Positions 61,635 to 64,000 of a stretch of 64,000 nucleotides of DNA are shown here, one piece after another. The position numbers and the translations under genes were made by a program. The stretch is from contig JAKSDQ010000244.1 in NCBI GenBank assembly GCA_022360015.1, positions 107,015-171,014 on the forward strand, written 5' to 3'. The stretch comes from Cytophagales bacterium. Its GTDB lineage: Bacteria; Bacteroidota; Bacteroidia; Cytophagales; Cyclobacteriaceae. A model generated the notes under the pieces. That model did not search any database and was not told the origin of the DNA. It saw only the letters and a program-made list of their open reading frames with translations. Within the stretch, counting starts at the first letter, position 1. Every line of letters starts with the position of its first letter.

Positions 61635-62637
61635 GCGGATTGTCTACAGGAGTATTTTTGCTCCCTACTTCAACAGTTTCCTTCAAATGAAGGAACAGAT
61701 GGGCTTCGGTCTACCTAAGTTCCAGGATGTGTTTACCGAGTTAGACCGCTTCTTCTTAGCAACAGGTGCAACCGACCTCTACATCACACGCGAGCAAATC
61801 ACTGCATGGAGTGAAACGCGGATCAACGACAAAGCCCGAACGCTTTACGATAAGCACTCCATTGTCCGGCAGTTCTGTCGTTACCTATGCCACCTTGGGC
61901 ACGAGTGCTACATACACCGGCTGCCGAGGCAAAACTGGCCACCGTTCATCCCTTATGTCTTTTCACACAAAGAGATGGCGTGTATCTTCCAGGCCAGCGA
62001 TAAACTGACCCTACCATACAGGTGCATGACGAGTGTGCTAATTGTCGTTCCAGCTCTGATTCGGCTACTCTACTCCACCGGAATGCGTATCGGCGAAGCC
62101 CTTTCCCTGAAAAACGAAGACGTGGACCTCCTGCGCAAACACATACTGCTCAAACGGACGAAGAATCAGATGGAGCGGCTGCTTCCCGTATGCCCTCCGT
62201 TGTTGGAGGTGCTCAACCAGTACAGGGCCTACCGTGACCGTATGCCCATCCAGAGACTATCGGCCCCCACGGCTCCTTTCTTCGTGTCTACGGTGGGGAA
62301 ACCGGTAAGTACAGGTTCCATTCGCCATTGGTTCCGGAAGATACTCGTGCAATGCGGGATCCCGCGCCGCAGTGACGGTCAGGGGCCCAGGCTCCATGAC
62401 CTCCGCCACACGATGGCCGTGCACTCCCTGATGAAAATGGTACGGGATGGAATGGATATCAATTGCGCCATGCCTATCCTATCGGTCTTCTTGGGGCATA
62501 AATCACTCAAAGGCACGGAGACCTACGTCCGGCTGACCCATGAGATGTACCCTGATATCGTCGGGATGGAGCATCCGGTGACCTCGTCTGTATTCCCAAA
62601 CAACCCTTATATCGAAACCAACCATGGAAACGACTGA
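61627..62637 (+). CDS. RIT recombinase B (tyrosine recombinase)
   Basis: This is the second recombinase, 336 residues from ATG 61,627 (MNKRIVYRSIFAPYF). The frame is open further upstream to 61,540, but an AGAGGAGG ribosome-binding site at 61,611-61,618 fixes this start. Active-site residues: Arg in STGMRIGEALSL, HxxR in HDLRHTMAVHSL, His in FLGHKSLKGTE and Tyr in TYVRLTHEM. Its 3' end overlaps the third gene by 14 bases. No frame damage is seen. Confidence 0.9.
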   Translation: MNKRIVYRSIFAPYFNSFLQMKEQMGFGLPKFQDVFTELDRFFLATGATDLYITREQITAWSETRINDKARTLYDKHSIVRQFCRYLCHLGHECYIHRLPRQNWPPFIPYVFSHKEMACIFQASDKLTLPYRCMTSVLIVVPALIRLLYSTGMRIGEALSLKNEDVDLLRKHILLKRTKNQMERLLPVCPPLLEVLNQYRAYRDRMPIQRLSAPTAPFFVSTVGKPVSTGSIRHWFRKILVQCGIPRRSDGQGPRLHDLRHTMAVHSLMKMVRDGMDINCAMPILSVFLGHKSLKGTETYVRLTHEMYPDIVGMEHPVTSSVFPNNPYIETNHGND

Positions 62638-63646
62638 CTTTGCAAAATATCTGGCTAAGTTCTTTACCGAATACCTGGTCGGGGAACGTGGCTCTAGCAC
62701 AAACACGATCAGGTCGTATAGCAACACCTTTACACACTTGCTGGTTTTCATGGATGAAAAAGAACACATCAAGGCAGACGCCCTGTTACTCGACCACTTT
62801 GACAGGAATGTGATCCTACGTTTCCTGGACTGGCTGCAAACCAGCAAGCGATGCGGAAACGCGACAAGGAACCAACGTCTTGCTGTACTGCACTCTTTCT
62901 TCAAGTATATGCAGTATGAGGATGTGAAACGCATGGCCCGTTGGCAGGAGATCCTGTCCATCAAAGTGAAACGACAGGAAAAAAAGAGTGTTAACTACCT
63001 TACCGTAGAGGCTATCAAATTCCTGTTGAAGCAGATCCCCACTGGCAACAGGACGGGGCGAAGGAACCTGGCGCTTATCGCATTGATGTACAACAGTGGG
63101 GCAAGGGTACAGGAGATCATTGACCTCTCTCCCTCCTCGCTGCGCATAGACAAACCTTCCTGCATTACGCTCCATGGGAAGGGGAATAAAAAACGGATTG
63201 TCCCCTTACAAAACAAACAGGTGGCTTTGTTGCGGGCGTACATGGAAGAAAATGCACTTGACAAGCCGGCTAACAACCAGCGCCCGTTGTTTGCTAATAA
63301 CCGTGGAGGAAGGCTGACAAATGCCGGGATTGCCTACATACTGAATATGTATACTGATATGGCGCGAAAGCTGAAACCAGAACTGATCCCCAGAATCTCG
63401 CCCCATACCCTTCGACATAGTAAGGCCATGCATCTGTTACAAGCAGGTGTTAATCTTGTTTATATACGGGATATGCTGGGACACGTGTCGATACAGACGA
63501 CCGAGATATATGCACGGGCGGACTCGAAGCAAAAGCGGGAAGCATTAGAATCGGCTTACGTCAACATCATCCCAAATACAGGTGCCCAGGGATCGTGGGA
63601 AAAAGACTCCAAGCTCAAAACTTGGTTGAAAAGCCTCTCAAAATAA
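62624..63646 (+). CDS. RIT recombinase C (tyrosine recombinase)
   Basis: This is the third recombinase, 340 residues, XerC/D-like in organisation. The N-terminal core-binding domain (FAKYLAKFFTEYLVGERGSS) is followed by catalytic residues Arg in SGARVQEIIDL, Lys in HGKGNKKRIVPL, HxxR in HTLRHSKAMHLL, His in MLGHVSIQTT and Tyr in EIYARADSK. The start lies inside the end of gene B. It ends about 80 bases before the right terminal repeat, with an inner inverted copy of the terminus in between. Confidence 0.9.
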   Translation: METTDFAKYLAKFFTEYLVGERGSSTNTIRSYSNTFTHLLVFMDEKEHIKADALLLDHFDRNVILRFLDWLQTSKRCGNATRNQRLAVLHSFFKYMQYEDVKRMARWQEILSIKVKRQEKKSVNYLTVEAIKFLLKQIPTGNRTGRRNLALIALMYNSGARVQEIIDLSPSSLRIDKPSCITLHGKGNKKRIVPLQNKQVALLRAYMEENALDKPANNQRPLFANNRGGRLTNAGIAYILNMYTDMARKLKPELIPRISPHTLRHSKAMHLLQAGVNLVYIRDMLGHVSIQTTEIYARADSKQKREALESAYVNIIPNTGAQGSWEKDSKLKTWLKSLSK

Positions 63647-63647
63647 G

Positions 63648-63671
63648 CCTATCCCAAATCGTTATCAAAAG
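63648..63671 (+). repeat. Inner inverted copy of the RIT terminus
   Basis: GCCTATCCCAAATCG followed by TTATCAAAAG resembles the outer terminus and lies in the opposite orientation to the right terminal repeat. ATCGTTATCAAAAG is exact. It makes the right end an imperfect palindrome of about 110 bases, as expected of paired recombinase-binding sites. Confidence 0.65.
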
Positions 63672-63727
63672 CTGTATTAGAAAGTTTGATATGCAAATCG
63701 CTGAAAATCAACCGAAATATTAACCCT

Positions 63728-63757
63728 CTTTTGATAACGATTTACTTTGGATAAGAA
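63728..63757 (-). repeat. RIT right terminal inverted repeat
   Basis: This is the reverse complement of 60,250-60,279, with no mismatch over 30 bases. Read on the minus strand, it supplies the codons Tyr-Pro-Lys-stop to the second AbiEii gene exactly as the left end does to the first. Confidence 0.9.
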
Positions 63758-63948
63758 TACCTGGGGGCTGGATTCAAGTACAATTTATGGAGTGCCGTAC
63801 CACCGCGGAATGCCAGATGTTCCCGGAGAAAATCATCGGAAAATATCTCTATCAGGGTTCGGCAAATGATCAAGTCTTGTTCTACCTGATCTAGCAGGCT
63901 CCAAGGGGCGGTCTCTTTCCATTTTGCTACATAAGGTTTAGGTATCAT
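63742..63948 (-). pseudogene. Second AbiEii-type toxin, cut at the same motif
   Basis: This is a 68-residue N-terminal fragment of a different AbiEii-family nucleotidyltransferase: KETAPWSLLDQVEQDLIICR and HLAFRGGTALHKLYLNPAPR, then YSYPK and a stop. It differs from the left fragment in sequence but is broken after the same serine of R-(F/Y)-S, and the last four codons are again from the terminal repeat. It lies on the minus strand, so both flanks of the element are 5' halves of toxin genes. Its ATG overlaps the stop of an upstream AbiEi-like gene. Confidence 0.88.
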
Positions 63949-64000
63949 ATTATAAGACCAAGCTTTCGCATAGTTTTACAGATCGGTTTCCAGTTTACGG
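63945..64000 (-). CDS. AbiEi-like antitoxin, C-terminal end (partial)
   Basis: The last 18 codons (VNWKPICKTMRKLGLII) of a gene that enters from the right edge. It ends with TGA overlapping the ATG of the AbiEii fragment (ATGA), the typical antitoxin-toxin coupling. The sequence is too short to assign a family by itself; position and coupling support an AbiEi-like or related antitoxin. Confidence 0.5.
   Translation of the reverse strand, partial: VNWKPICKTMRKLGLII

Larger units (their letters stand above)
60250..63757 (+). mobile_element. RIT (recombinase-in-trio) element inserted in AbiEii genes
   Basis: This is about 3.5 kb bounded by 30-bp perfect terminal inverted repeats (60,250-60,279 and 63,728-63,757), enclosing three overlapping tyrosine-recombinase genes in one direction and nothing else. 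This is the defining layout of RIT elements. The interior is visibly richer in G+C than the flanks. The terminal 3-4 bases (TTCT) may belong to the targets, since both flanking genes have a serine TCT codon there. Whether it is active is unknown; all three genes look intact. Confidence 0.9.

Noticed and set aside
1..64000. CRISPR arrays, rRNA genes and riboswitches
   Set aside because: No regularly spaced repeats, rRNA sequence or riboswitch core was seen on reading both strands.

Overview
The window is chromosomal DNA of a Bacteroidota bacterium, most likely of the Cytophagales type. This is inferred from family content (DUF4369-TlpA, DUF4199, BatA, PorT-like barrel and DUF4382 remnants, stand-alone response regulators), from ribosomal genes in the order rplM-rpsI-rpsB-tsf, and from TAnnTTTG promoter boxes upstream of genes such as rplM and purB. 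No database search was possible, so family names rest on motifs read by eye.

Bases 1-47,000 are mostly core genome. They hold recA, a PF10023 metallopeptidase, a DUF3108 protein, a TlpA thioredoxin followed by a PhoB/PhoR-like two-component pair, an RluA pseudouridine synthase, the ribosomal block, an Acg-type nitroreductase, a pepP-small ORF-ridA unit, a subtilase, a PaaE-like reductase and purB. Next come an ECF sigma/anti-sigma pair followed by a TolC/MacB/HlyD-type export set with no ATPase gene beside it, a six-gene batA-dihydroorotase-like-DUF4199-DUF4199-GT2-GT2 operon, an HtrA protease, an ALDH7-like dehydrogenase, a large FAD/Fe-S oxidoreductase and a class C beta-lactamase-like hydrolase. 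Short dispersed hairpin repeats lie between these genes.

From tRNA-Asn (47,067) to the right edge the content is accessory. It begins with two overlapping RlaP-type (PF10127) nucleotidyltransferases preceded by three iterons. Then come an XRE regulator with palindromic upstream sites, a ParDE toxin-antitoxin pair with its own inverted repeat, a stretch of decayed genes (including a tRNA-Met-like fragment and a ruined outer-membrane barrel gene joined to a DUF4382 fragment), a run of orphan small membrane/lipoprotein/immunity-like genes, and a tyrosine integrase broken by one frameshift.

The right end is the most striking part. An intact AbiEi-type antitoxin gene is followed by an AbiEii toxin gene cut off in its R-[FY]-S-(E-D-x-D) catalytic motif. 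The cut is made by an element with 30-bp perfect terminal inverted repeats carrying three overlapping tyrosine-recombinase genes, which is the architecture of a RIT (recombinase in trio) element. On the far side lies a different AbiEii gene, on the opposite strand, cut at the same motif and ending in the same four element-encoded codons. Two unrelated AbiE loci are thus both broken at one point by one element. This suggests that the element targets the conserved AbiEii active-site sequence and that the locus was later rearranged.
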